Shown here: positions 32,722-44,276 of the stretch, piece after piece
Layout of the letters: the number at the start of each line of letters is the position of its first letter
Position numbering within the stretch: the first letter of the stretch is position 1
Source of the DNA: Gliomastix tumulicola
Lineage: Eukaryota; Ascomycota; Sordariomycetes; Hypocreales; Bionectriaceae
NCBI GenBank assembly: GCA_001599755.1
Contig: BCHX01000006.1
Coordinates: 2,405,336-2,469,335 of the forward strand
Reading direction: 5' to 3'
Length of the DNA stretch: 64,000 nucleotides
Notes under the pieces: model-generated
The model's input: only the letters and a program-made list of their open reading frames with translations
Database searches by the model: none
What the model was told of the DNA's origin: nothing
Translations under genes and position numbers: made by a program

Positions 32722-33919
32722 CTAGTCATCCCACTCCTCGTCTAGCTGGTCAATAAGTCGATTTTCCGCCTCCGAACTCCTGTTGCGTGGATGATCTGTG
32801 CTGCTGAGATGGCTGTATCCCCTTCTTCCCGGTAGAAACCTGGCGCAGGAGGATGTAGCGATGACAAACATGTCCTACACGGCACTGTCAGAACCAACAT
32901 AGTCATCTCTCTCGGATTGGTTTTGTTCAAGGCAGCTGTGACTTGAGCGGGGAGTAGTAGTCACGCACGCTGAAGAAGCTCCACATGCTGGCCCAGAGGG
33001 TGTAGTTGGGCAGTTGTCGCCAGCCGCGCGCGTGGTTGACGGTTCGGTTGAAGAAGACGCCGCCGAGGAAGTAGACGAGAACGGCGATGATGAGAATCAG
33101 GCCGAAGATGCTGCCGGGGCCGACACTCCCGGGCTTGTGAGGCTCGGCAGAGGCACAGGCGTGGCTGGAGCGGGCTTCGAAGAAGTATGCGCACTCGTCC
33201 GGGTCCGTGCCGACAAAAACAATGCTCATGCCTGTCGAAGCTGGCTCTCGATCGCAAATGAAAGAAATAATCGTCGACTTCCTCCTCACTTGGCCGTCCT
33301 CCGACGCCGCCTCGATCTCCTCTATCGATCTGTTCTTCTCCTCCTCAATCCTCGCCGCGTCGGTCTCGCCATCCATATATTCCTTGTCTCCGTACGGGCC
33401 AAGGTCGCTTGTCTCGCTGATGGCCTTGCTGTCACCACAAGGCGAACCGTTCACATATTGGAGCACAAGCTTTCGCCCACGCGTCTTCAGATCCATCGTT
33501 TCCGTGCTGTTATGTAAGAGTTAGTATGGGGATCAAAGCGACGCAGCTGTACAAACCAACCCTATAGAGTAGATGTCGCCCTGCGACATATAATACGCGC
33601 TGACGTTGGCCCATCTCTCCTCCTCAACCCCCACGACATTGGTGACCGGGTCCACCACCGAGTTGCAGACGTTGATCGTGAAGTTCTTGCCGTAATCGTA
33701 GCCTCGAGCGTGGTAGTCCTTGTGGTGGTTCGACTTGTGCGTCTTGCCCGCGTCCTCGGGCCATGCGATGTCTGGACGCAGATCGAAAAACGCCCCGCTG
33801 TTGACTTGTGATGTCGCTGTGCATTCCGGAGCTTGCGTGGTCTCTGACGGCTCTTCGTCTTCGAGCGCCCTCGCCGATGCCGCGAAAAGGGCGAGGAGAG
33901 TTGGGTAGGAGACACGCAT
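32722..33919 (-). CDS. mrl1: Mrl1-like vacuolar sorting receptor (mannose-6-phosphate receptor homologue)
   Basis: Three exons: 33919-33561, 33506-32969, 32874-32722, with introns of 54 and 94 nt; 349 residues, frame intact at both junctions. Signal peptide MRVSYPTLLALFAASARA; lumenal domain with Cys-rich M6P-receptor homology (GYDYGKNFTINVCNSVV, LVLQYVNGSPCG, FVGTDPDECAYFFEARS, SSHAC); one membrane helix (IFGLILIIAVLVYFLGGVFF) followed by RTVNHARGWRQLPNY and a cytosolic tail ending LIDQLDEEWDD. The acidic WDD end and the dileucine-like ENRLIDQL are sorting signals of the type used by such receptors. Yeast Mrl1 helps deliver vacuolar hydrolases from the Golgi. It shares a 699-bp promoter region with erg24 in divergent orientation. 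Confidence 0.88.
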
Positions 33920-34618
33920 GGTGTCGGGATGCGCCGCGTGGCCTAGAACGGGTTTTGCGCCGGAAAAGGAGGTATCAGGAATGCCGCTGCCGACAGGCGA
34001 TGTAGAATACTGTATTCTCGAAAGGCCATCAATTGATGACAAGGAGGTCGGCTCGAGGAGACGCAGTCTGAGGAGACGATTGAGTCCTCAGCTTTTGTTT
34101 GGTGCTGTGAATGAAAGTTTCTGTAGAACTCGGAGTTCGCCCAGACGGAAATCGCTAATACTGCTCAGGAGGCTCCTTCCGTGAGAACGTGGATGCCGTG
34201 CAACTTGTCATCAAGGCACGGGAGTTGAGCGCCGCCCTGTAATTGGCCGGATAAGAGACTGTGGAGTCACTGACGATAGCCAACATTTGGAAGGTTCCGT
34301 CGGGGTTACCGGGGAAGAGTTGATCCGACCGACTGGGGCGGACTGTCGGCATTAGTTTCCCGCTAAGCCCCATCAGGGACTAGATCCAGATCAACTTTAA
34401 ATTGCCCGTCCGGAACAGAAGCTCTCCGTGGACCAAAAATCGACCGACACGAAGCGCGTCGGGAGGAGCTTGTCCCGCATCACATCATCGACTTTTTCTT
34501 TGTCCTGTGCCTGCATCGTCAGCACTCTTAAATAGGTCGGACTTTGCCGTCTGGTCCCCTGATGTTCTTAACATAATCAGACCACTTAAGTGCACGACAT
34601 AGCACACTCTCAGCCAGC
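33920..34618. promoter_or_regulatory. Divergent promoter region between mrl1 and erg24
   Basis: 699 bp between the two start codons, facing away from each other. No TATA box is evident. No ORF of note. Confidence 0.5.
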
Positions 34619-36190
34619 ATGAGCCCCTCCAAGTCGAAAACGAAGCGCTCTCCTTTTGAGGAGCACGGCTACGAGTTCTTCGGACCGTAAGTCTGGTCGC
34701 ACCGGAGAACATGTCTCAGTTGCTAACGGTCCTAGTCCTGGTGCTTTTGGCATCTCATTCTTTCTGCCGATCCTCGTCTACATCTTCGCTTTCGCCTGCA
34801 ACGACATCTCAGGATGCCCCGCGCCGTCGCTCCTGAACCCCAAGACGCTGTCTCTGGAGCAGCTGAAGCGCGAAGTTGGCTGGCCCGAGGAGGGTGTTCG
34901 CGGATTGTTTAACTGGGAATCGCTGGCTGCCTACATCGGATATGTACTCGTCAATGCCATCCTATATCGGATCTTGCCGGCTGTCGAGGTTGAGGGGACC
35001 CTCCTGCGCTCAGGTGGTCGCCTCAAGTACAGGTTCAACAGTATGTCTATGCGCAACCCCGTGCCCGACCAAATATTAGAAGCTTACCTTCCTTCCTAGC
35101 TTTTTACTGCCACTCTGTCATCCTGACAGCTCTCGGAGCTGGTACGATCGCCCAGGGCGCCGACTTCCCCGTCTGGACCTTCATCAGCGACAACTACATC
35201 CAGCTCATCACCGCCAGCATTATCCTCTCGTATGCGATGGCCACATTCGTCTACGTCCGAAGCTTCAGCGTCAAGCCCGGGAACAAGGAGAACCGCGAGC
35301 TGGCCGCCGGTGGCCAGTCCGGGAACCTGCTATACGACTGGTTCATCGGCCGAGAGCTGAACCCGCGCATCACGCTCCCCTTCATTGGCGAGATCGACCT
35401 GAAGCAGTGGCTGGAGCTGCGCCCCGGTATGCTGGGCTGGGTCGTCATGAACTGGGCCTGGTGCATGCACCAGTACCGCAACTTCGGCTACGTCACCGAC
35501 AGCATCGTCTTCATCACCGTTGTCCAGGCGCTCTACATCATCGATTCCTGGTACAACGAGCCCGCCATTCTGACGACCATGGACATCACCACGGACGGAT
35601 TCGGCATGATGCTGAGCTTTGCCGACTTCACCTGGGAGCCCTTTGCCTACTCTCTGCAGACTCGCTACCTGTCCTCTCATCCCGTCACCCTCGGCCCTGT
35701 CCACCTCCCGCTGATGCTCGCCATCATCGGCGTCGGTTTCTACATCTTCCGCTCCGCGAACAACGAGAAGAACCGTTTCCGCACCAACCCCGAGGACCCC
35801 CGCATCGCACACCTCAAATATATGGAGACCAAGGCTGGCAGCAAGCTCCTCATCTCCGGATGGTGGGGAGTCGCTCGTCACATCAACTACCTCGGTGATT
35901 GGCTGCAGTCCTGGCCCTACTGCCTGCCTACCTTTGCAGCTGGTTATCAGATCCTGGCCGCCGGTACCAACGCCGAGGGAGCGTTCGTCATGAAGGACGG
36001 GCGTGAGGTTATCCAGGGCGAGGCACGTGGATGGGCCATCCCCATCACCTACTTCTACGTCATCTACTTCGCCGTTCTCCTCATCCATCGCGATGGCCGT
36101 GACGATGTTAAATGCCAGCGTAAGTATGGCGAGGACTGGAACAAGTACAAGAAGATTGTCCGCTCCAGGATCGTCCCAGGCATCTACTAA
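34619..36190 (+). CDS. erg24: Delta(14)-sterol reductase Erg24
   Basis: Three exons: 34619-34686, 34736-35040, 35100-36190, introns 49 and 59 nt (GTAAGT...CCTAG; GTATGT...CCTAG); 487 residues, about the usual family length. Multi-pass membrane protein with the ERG4/ERG24 signatures LLYDWFIGRELNP and, near the end, GWWGVARHINYLGDW and RDDVKCQRKYGEDWNKY, the latter typical of the NADPH-binding reductase end. It reduces the C-14 double bond left after lanosterol/eburicol demethylation in the endoplasmic reticulum, in ergosterol synthesis, and is the target of morpholine fungicides. Start ATG chosen because exon 1 encodes the expected short hydrophilic N-terminus (MSPSKSKTKRSPFEE) leading into GPPGAFGI. 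Confidence 0.93.
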
Positions 36191-38986
36191 GCGTTCGACG
36201 CCACATTTGCAATGTGGATGTTCACACGCTCTCAATTTTACTATCGAGGATGTGAGGTGTCCCCTGACAGGACTCCAAGGGCACCCTCATCTTGAGTTTT
36301 CGGCCAGGGCTAAATCGGACCGTCTCGATGGGAGCCAGGGGTCTCCGGCGAGAATACCTAACGCCTGGGGCCCGTACTGTTGGATTTTGAGCAGGCGTTG
36401 GTATCTATACAAAAGGCTTCGAGATGGAGCCGTCTCATAATATGATGAAATACGAATTACCTTTGGAAGATTGGTTGTGCTAGTCTTGCCACGCTGACCA
36501 TGTGGGCAAACGTGACTTGAGTAACGGTCGACAGAGTTACACTCTTATCATTAACCTCATTCCCAAGACTCAGGGATGTGGTTAAGCTTATTTCGTTATG
36601 ATGGGGACCTGGTATCCGATCTATCACCAGGCGAAACGTTGATCTCTAGGATTCTTCGGCCTCGTCTGTACCGTTTGTGAGCCTGGTACCGAGGGATCGG
36701 GATCCATAGGGTGTGTTTTCTTCACCTTGCTCAATGCCTTGATGCATACTTTGGCTATGGTCGTTAGAGTCCATCATGGATGTCAAGAATGTGAGCTACG
36801 GTCAATTGACCGAGCCCTTGCGTCTAGGCGCGGCCTTGCGGACAGCTCTCCCGCCAGGGCCGAATGCCACACAGCGTAGGCCAATCAGTACTCTCAATGG
36901 TCAGAAAAAACCCACGATTCCTCATTATTGACCGATGAAGGTGGGAAGGAGGAGAAAGAGGAGAACTGCCGACCCCTGTCGCCGACTTCAACGTTGCGAC
37001 GCACAAGACCTCGGATGCAACGTCTGGACGACTAGTGCGAGCTTATTCATCTCCCCGTCCCAAGGTGCATGAGGTCCTTAACCATGGCGGCGCCGTCCCC
37101 CATCAGAGGAATATACAGCAGAGAGGAAACGGCCCGAAGTGACTTGAGGTGGTGCTAACGCATCGTAGACTTAGTGTCTGTTGGGAAGCCTTGATGAAGC
37201 CTGCTTGCCGGTAGTAACGGCCTCCGCCTGGTCTGCTTGGCAAGGCACGCGGAAACTCGGGTGGAATATTTGGTGGCGTTTTCTTCAAATCGTTCCACCT
37301 TCTACCGTGAATATTATCCTGTGATCACACTCAGTGACGACGGACACCCATCTCTGTTGCCTGCAATTTGTTGGTGGGACGACTTGCCGAATTCGGCAGC
37401 TCACGCCGGTATTGACGAAATGACCGAGCCTTACAAGGATGTATTAGAGAGTGATCTCAGCCAGAAGGCCTGGGGTAGGAGCTCGGGAGCTGGTCCCCTG
37501 TGCATCGTGTCTGGGGGGAGTCGTGTGCTCCAGGAGAGCTGAGATCCGTACATTGTCTTTGCTCGATAGACGACACTCGCCGTGATGCCTTCGTTTGGGT
37601 TTCCTGGGCCACAGACGTCCCCAAATCCCACCTTTCGGCCCTTTCTGGGGAAACAGGAGGATTGCCGTCTAGTGCCGAAATCGTGGGGCAGGGATGGAGG
37701 GGAGAGCCAGGGCTTGGGTGAGTGCCGATGGTGGCTGGCTCTCCCATCGACTGTGGAAATTGGCTGCGTCTCTGGGCAGCAAATCTTGCCATCGCCACCA
37801 CCCGTGACCTCTAGAGGGACAAGCAGTGCATGAAAGAATTTCCGGCCTTTCACCGATCATAATTCCCTCTGTCGAAGCTATCATCCTTGATCAGGCAGGA
37901 CTTTTGCACCCGGAGGGAATGAGGGATGGCCGACCGGCAGGGGAAGCACACCAGAAGCGCTAGAGATCGGCCCTTCTCCTTGACTTCTGGAGATTGGTCC
38001 CTTGGCTGTCCTCATGACAGAGCGCCACAAGAGCTTGGGGGCTCAATTTTCCTCCTCGTCCGCTGTTGCTGGCCAGGCGGGCAGCCACTGATCAGGCCTC
38101 TCATCCTTGCATCCCTCACCCCACACACTGCCGTAGCCAGTGGGACAAACAACCGACCCTCCAACTCCAACCAACTCCCGCCGCCTCCCCCTCATTTCCC
38201 CTGTTGTTCTGGGGACTTGGGGACTTGGCTCCAGGCCCGGTAGAGGCAAAAATTCGAAAAGATGAGAGGAGCATGTGGAGGAGATTCGCTATATTCTCCA
38301 CCATCAGAGCATGAAATATTGACTCGATGAACAGCAGTCGTGGCCGTCCGCAGCATTACACTGCATAGTGTGGCGCTGGCAGACGAATCTGGTGTCAAAA
38401 GGACCGAGGCGGCTGCGCGAAGTGTGGTCAGCTGCCGTGATCATGATCGAGACGGGACCAGTCGCAGAGCTTCTTGGGTCGGACAGCATGCGTCGAGTTG
38501 GAGGGCACTATGTAAAGTCAGCATGATTCGATGAGCTCTCCGTCCTCTTCCCCACTGTGGACAGGGCCTTCACTCCCCTCGTGCATCCACGGATCCCACA
38601 CCGAGTCGATACTTTTACGAGCAAGTCCGCAGAGCAGAGACAGTCCGAGTGTCGGGGGCGGTGCCCAAGCAGCACCTAGCAATGCACCATGCAGCTCGTG
38701 GCAGGGATCAGGTTGGTCCCTAGCGCGACCATGACGAAAGGAGGATGACCGGATGCTACGTGAAGCTGATGGGGTGAGGAGAAGGAGGGAGGAGAATTGG
38801 AAAAAAATATCAGGGTCGAGAAAAGTCGACAAGGAGGAAGGCCGATCTATGCCGGGCTGCTCTCCTCGGCGCGCCCATGGCGAAATTGGTATATATCAGG
38901 GGGCGCGTCCTCTCCCTGGGAGGATCGCCTGCATCTGGAGCTGCACGCCATCCTCTGCGAGACTCAATTGAATCACACAGATCATC
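36191..38986. other. Intergenic region, 2.8 kb
   Basis: No protein-like ORF on either strand. The right end holds a TATA element for the small candidate at 38987. Confidence 0.45.
38890..38896 (+). promoter_or_regulatory. TATA element (TATATAT)
   Basis: About 95 bp upstream of the candidate secreted-peptide ATG at 38987, a normal spacing for a fungal TATA gene. Confidence 0.4.
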
Positions 38987-39199
38987 ATGAAGACGGCGTC
39001 GATTGTTGCCGCTGCCCTTCTGGCAGTCGGCCAAGCCAGCCCTGTGAGTGCCTTCCCAACTTCGCGCCTTCCTCGCGTTGCTCAGTCCCTCCTTCCTTCC
39101 CATAGCCAATTCGGCGCAGCTGTCCATTGCTCCTGCCTTTGTCCAGCAAACCACTTCCTTCCCATCTTGATCCTCAATGGCTCCCTTAAGCGAGTCTAA
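38987..39199 (+). CDS. Candidate small secreted peptide gene or gene relic
   Basis: Starts ATCATCATGAAG and encodes a good signal peptide (MKTASIVAAALLAVGQASP), followed exactly by a consensus donor GTGAGT at 39044. The unspliced frame gives 70 residues with three Cys. Possible acceptors are CTCAG (39085) and CATAG (39106), which give short tails; the first keeps the same C-terminal frame (CSCLCPANHF). The TATA element at 38890 supports transcription. No long exon follows before the GH3 gene at 39539, so this is either a tiny secreted protein or the surviving 5' end of a lost secreted enzyme. No family is recognised. Confidence 0.35.
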   Translation: MKTASIVAAALLAVGQASPVSAFPTSRLPRVAQSLLPSHSQFGAAVHCSCLCPANHFLPILILNGSLKRV

Positions 39200-39538
39200 T
39201 TTTACACAAGAGTGAAGCTATGATTTTATCGTCTTGTGCTTCACTTGCGTGGACTAAATGAATTAAGCCCCCCCCTCTGCTACAGGGAGCTCTGCTTCAT
39301 CTCCCATGACTCAGATCAGCTTCCCTCCGGTCTTGGTGTGCCAATTGGCTACCAATGCTTCACCGCCTGACGCAGTCACTCTGCCTTGAGCACGATGCCT
39401 TTTATTGCTCCGGAATCTAGCATTTGTTACTTCGCCGAGGTCGTCGCTAGGTTGCTATCGCTGGTTGTGAAGCTGTGGCGTTGAAAGAACGAGCATTGAC
39501 CACCCAATTCGTCTCAGTGAGACACGACCGGGGACACA
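39200..39538. other. Short intergenic stretch before the GH3 gene
   Basis: 339 bp, nothing gene-like; should hold the GH3 promoter. No clear TATA box. Confidence 0.4.
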
Positions 39539-42290
39539 ATGAAGCTGATTTTTGCTCTCGCCTTTACTCTCTCAAGACTCATTCTTGCTGACGCTCAATC
39601 AAACCTGCAGGTCGAGGTCCAGGCTCGCGATGAGCTCGCCTCCTCTCATCCTCACTACCCCTCCCCCTGGATGAACCCCCAAGCCGACGGGTGGAAGGAG
39701 GCCTATGTTCAGGCCAAGGAGTTCGTCTCTCAGCTCACTCTCCTCGAGAAGGTCAATCTGACCACCGGTGTCGGGTAAGCATACAATTCCGAGTGTCATA
39801 CGTGATGGGCTGGGGCTAAGATGTGCACTAGTTGGATGGGCGAGCGATGTGTCGGCAACGTTGGCTCGATTCCCCGTCTGGGAATGCGCGGTCTTTGCCT
39901 CCAGGACGGCCCTCTCGGTATCCGTCTCTCCGACTACACGAGCGCCTTCCCCGTTGGTGTCACAGCTGGCGCCTCATGGAGCCGTCACCTGTGGAAGGAC
40001 CGTGGCAAGAAGATGGGCCGGGAGCAGCACGAGAAGGGTGCTGACATCCTCCTTGGACCCGCCGCCGGCCCCATTGGACGACATGCCGCGGGTGGTCGTA
40101 ACTGGGAAGGTTTCGGAGTCGATCCCTACCACCTGGGCGTTGCCTTCGCCGACACCATCGTCGGTATCCAGGACTCTGGCGTCATTGCCTGCGCCAAGCA
40201 CTTCATTGCCAATGAGCAGGGTGAGTGTCACGGACTAAGATGTACATACCCTATGAAGACCTGTGTCTAACTAGTAGCTTCTAGAGAACTTCCGCCAGGG
40301 CGGCGAGGGCCGCGGCTACGGCTTCGACATCGACGAGGCTCTGTCCTCCAACATTGACGACAAGACCATGCACGAGTTCTACAACTGGCCCTTCGTTGAT
40401 GCCGTCAAGGCCGGTGTTGGATCCATCATGTGCTCGTACCAGCAGATCAACAACTCGTACGGTTGCCAGAACTCTGCGACCTTGAACGGTCTTCTCAAGG
40501 ACGAGCTTGGTTTCCAGGGATTTGTTCTCTCTGATTGGCAGGCTCAGCACACTGGTGCTGCTTCTGCCGTCGCTGGTCTGGACATGACCATGCCGGGTGA
40601 CACCTCATTCAACACCGGCGTTAGCTACTGGGGCGGTAACCTGACTCTGGCTGTCCTCAACGGCACTGTGCCCGAGTACCGCATTGACGACATGGCCATG
40701 CGTATCATGGCGGCTTTCTTCAAGGTCGGCCGTACTGTCGAGGATCGCCCTGAGATCAGCTTCTCCTCTTGGACCCGCGACACCTTTGGCTATGTCCAAA
40801 TGGCCGCTGAGGAGAACTGGGAGCAGATCAACTACCAGGTTGATGTGCGACACGACCACGCCCACCATATCCGTGAGTCCGCCGCCAAGGGCACTGTCGT
40901 TCTCAAGAACGAGGGTGTCTTGCCTCTCAAGAAGCCCAAGTTCATCGCTGTCATTGGCGAGGACGCCGGACCCGGCTCCGGAGGCCCCAACGGCTGCCCT
41001 GACCGTGGATGTGCTGACGGCACTCTTGCCATGGGCTGGGGCTCTGGTACCTCGGAGTTCCCCTACCTTGTCACCCCCGACCAGGCTCTGCACGGCCAGG
41101 CCGTTAAGGACGGCTCCCGCTACGAGTCTGTGCTCAGCAACTACCAGTGGGCGAAGACCGAGGCTCTCATTAAGCAGCAGGATGCTCTTGCCATTGTTTT
41201 CGCCAACTCTGGCGGTGGTGAGGGCTACATCAACGTCGATGACAACAGGGGTGACCGCAAGAACTTGACGCTGTGGAAGAACGGTGATGACCTCATCAAG
41301 AATGTCTCATCTGTCAATCCCAACACCGTTGTTGTCCTGCACACTCTTGGCCCCGTCACCATCGGCGACTGGTCCGACAACCCGAACATCACTGCCATTG
41401 TCTGGGCCGGTGCTCCTGGTCAGGAGTCTGGCAACTCTCTTGTCGACATCCTGTACGGAAAGCACTCACCTGGCCGCTCGCCCTTCACCTGGGGCCCCAG
41501 CGAGGAGTCTTACGGCACCGAGGTCCTGTACGAGCCCAACAATGGCAACGGTGCTCCCCAGCAGGATTTCACTGAGGGCACCTTCATTGACTACCGTCAT
41601 TTCGACAAGGTAGCTCCCAACGCTGGTGATAAGGGTGCCCCCATCTACGAGTTCGGTCACGGACTGTCCTGGTCGACCTTTGAGTACTCGAACCTCGTCA
41701 TCACCAAGCGCAACCCCCAGCCGTACAAGCCCACCAAGGGCAAGACTATTGCCGCTCCCACCTTTGGCAACCACAGCACCGACATCGAGGACTACCAGTT
41801 CCCCGACTACATCCGCCGTATCGACGAGTTCATCTATCCCTGGCTCAGCTCTACTGACCCCAAGGAGGCCTCTGGCGACCGCAACTACGGCCAGACCGCT
41901 GAGGAGTTCCTCCCTCCTGGCGCTATCGATGACAAGCCGCAGGACCGCCTCCCTGCATCTGGCCAGCCCGGTGGTAACCGCCAGCTGTGGGACGTCTTGT
42001 ACGAGATCAAGGCGACCATCACCAACACCGGCGATGTTATGACCGACGAGATTCCCCAGCTCTACGTGTCTCACGGTGGCGAGAATGAGCCTGTTCGTGT
42101 TCTTCGTGGATTTGACCGCATCGAGCGCATCGCGCCCGGCCAGAGTGTCCAGTTCCGCGCTGACCTCACTCGACGTGACCTCTCCAATTGGGACACCGTC
42201 TCCCAGAACTGGGTCGTCACCGAGCACGAGAAGACGGTCTGGGTCGGAAGCAGCTCGCGCAAGCTGCACCTGGAGGGCAAGCTCGAGTAA
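39539..42290 (+). CDS. GH3 beta-glucosidase, secreted
   Basis: Three exons: 39539-39774, 39832-40220, 40285-42290, introns 57 and 64 nt; 876 residues. Signal peptide MKLIFALAFTLSRLILADAQ. GH3 (alpha/beta)8 domain with NVGSIPRLGMRGLCLQDGP, the GPAAGPIGRHAAGGRNWEGF loop, KHFIAN and the nucleophile motif GFVLSDWQAQH (Asp292). The alpha/beta-sandwich follows (TVVLKNEGVLPL), then a C-terminal fibronectin-III-like domain (PQLYVSHGGENEPVRVL). Such enzymes hydrolyse cellobiose and other beta-linked gluco-oligosaccharides outside the cell, finishing cellulose or glucan breakdown. Codon use is highly biased as in the GH55 gene, implying strong expression when induced. The linkage preference cannot be read from the sequence. 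Confidence 0.92.
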
Positions 42291-43786
42291 AGAGGGGTGC
42301 TCCGGTATACTTAATTGATATTCATAGTTAATTCATTAATGAACGATGAAACAACCATGTGCGTCAGGCGACAGTGAGCGACCATCTGATTGCTGGATGG
42401 TGCCGTGTAGGCGAAGTGGCTTTTTTTATGTAACGGCCAGCAACAGCTTGAGGGAGTCACATGAACGAGCTGGCGAGGCCCAGTTATTCAAGTGCGTAGG
42501 CGTTGTCATTGCCTCTCGCTTGAAAGAGTGGGAGTGGGAGGGATGGTCCTCGGTGAATAACCTGTCTTGGAGTGATACTGAATCATGCTTGCTGCCCAAC
42601 AGCCTGATCAGATACCGCGCCACGATTTGCATAACATGAAGATGCCTTACTTTCCTGATGCGGCCTGCCTGCCTTGCGTCTGTGGCGGGAGAATGTCAGT
42701 GTAGCCTAGCTGCGATGTTGATACAGTTGTAGCTTTGTGCTTTGTGCTTTCAACGTAGGTACACTCGTGCCACACACCATGCTGATAACCAATAACCGAG
42801 GGCTGATTGGACATATGTCAGCAGCAGAAGCGTAGTATTCGAAGCTTGTTTAGCAGTACCACCGTCCATCCTTGGAAGAGTTGGGTCACGAAGAGCGGAA
42901 GGAGAAAATCTTGGTCATACCATTCCCACGAGAACACTGTTTCGTGTGGTTGCACGTGAGATGAGGCGGTCGAGCGGGGAATTCTGCCGTCCAATGACGG
43001 GGTTCAACGGTCGATCTGCGATCTGCGGCTCTTCGTGAGGATCGGGGATATGCTCGGTCCATCTGGTATTTCTTGGGACGTCGGCTCTGGCATTCGCTCA
43101 CGAGTCCATAGAGGGGTCAGCCTGTCACCTGAGCTATTGTACGTTTTTGGCCCTCAGACTCAGTGAAACAACGAACGATGCTGATGAACGAGTTTTTAGA
43201 GTGGTTCGCTTTCGCTAAGAGGCCTAGATAAGTCGTAGTGACGAACAGTGACGACGAGCTTCACCGCCTATTCTGGGGGAACGGGCCACAGTTTGTACGG
43301 ACACAAAGCAACGTCGTTCACAGATATCAGAACCAGCTATCCGCAGCTCGGGATGAAAGTTAGACAGCAGCTTCTAATTGGTGTCGCTGTCTATATGATC
43401 TGGAACGATAGTGGTTTCTATGACAGCATGCAGGAGACGAACCGCGCGGAGACGCAGGAACAGAGGGGGAATAGTGCTTGGACAGAGTTGCACTTGGCAG
43501 TCAAGCACTATCTCGAGTCACTCACAGCAGGTTAATGAAACTGTGCCCCGGCAAGGCGCACAGAGTATGAGAGTCGAGAGCATCGCCGCGTCCTGCTCCA
43601 ACAACACCTCGCCTGCTCCCCTCTCCTCATTTATTGTACGCTCATCTCGCCAGCTCAGCATTGTTGGGCTCTCACTGACGTCTCTCGTTGCATCTAAAAG
43701 GTCATCTGCCATGCTTATCATAGTGACTCACGAGCCACAAGTGTCCTCTTTCTCAGGTTTGCTCTCTCGCCGCGCTGTTCAGTGCC

Positions 43787-43803
43787 TTTTTTTTTTTTTT
43801 TTT
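43787..43803. repeat. Poly-T run, 17 nt
   Basis: Uninterrupted T run in the intergenic region. Confidence 0.9.
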
Positions 43804-44016
43804 CAATTGGCGATGGCGAGACGAGGTGGAAGGAGAGAAGCGAGTGGCTTAGCTCGCTCGCTTCGATTGGTGGGCGGATGTTTGATGATTGGAGCTGGAA
43901 GCCTGGCGAAGCAATCGTGCGATGGTGATCAAACATCCATCCATCAAGAGTGCTGCTGCCAGGTTTGGTGATTGTCACCGTGACCATGGAAGCAAGGAGG
44001 GATGATGCGCCTCGCC

Positions 44017-44022
44017 TATAAA
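44017..44022 (+). promoter_or_regulatory. TATA box (TATAAA)
   Basis: TATAAAGG, 255 bp upstream of the Cys/His-repeat start codon, followed by a pyrimidine-rich leader. Confidence 0.55.
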
Positions 44023-44276
44023 GGTCCCGTCTTCCCGCTCTCTGATTCTGAGCCGTCAGGAATTTTTGAGATTAGACAGCACTTGCCATCTTGAATCTGC
44101 GCATCAAAAATCTCTGATTCACGCAATATATCACACCTTCTTCATCACTCTTCATCTCTCTTCACGTCTTTTCACCTTTGACAACTCTTTCATCATCACC
44201 AACACCTACCACTGATTCAGTCACGCTCTGCTCCCATAAGTACCAACAGCTTTCCGCCTCCAAGACAAGCACAGAC

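Larger units (their letters stand above)
42291..44276. other. Intergenic region, 2 kb
   Basis: No convincing ORF. Contains a 17-nt T run at 43787-43803 and, at the right end, the TATA box and leader of the Cys/His-repeat gene. Confidence 0.45.

Noticed and set aside
35330..36235. 301-codon open frame opposite erg24
   Set aside because: Shadow of a strongly biased gene; no domain or start context.
41466..42269. 267-codon open frame opposite the GH3 gene
   Set aside because: Shadow of the GH3 coding strand.
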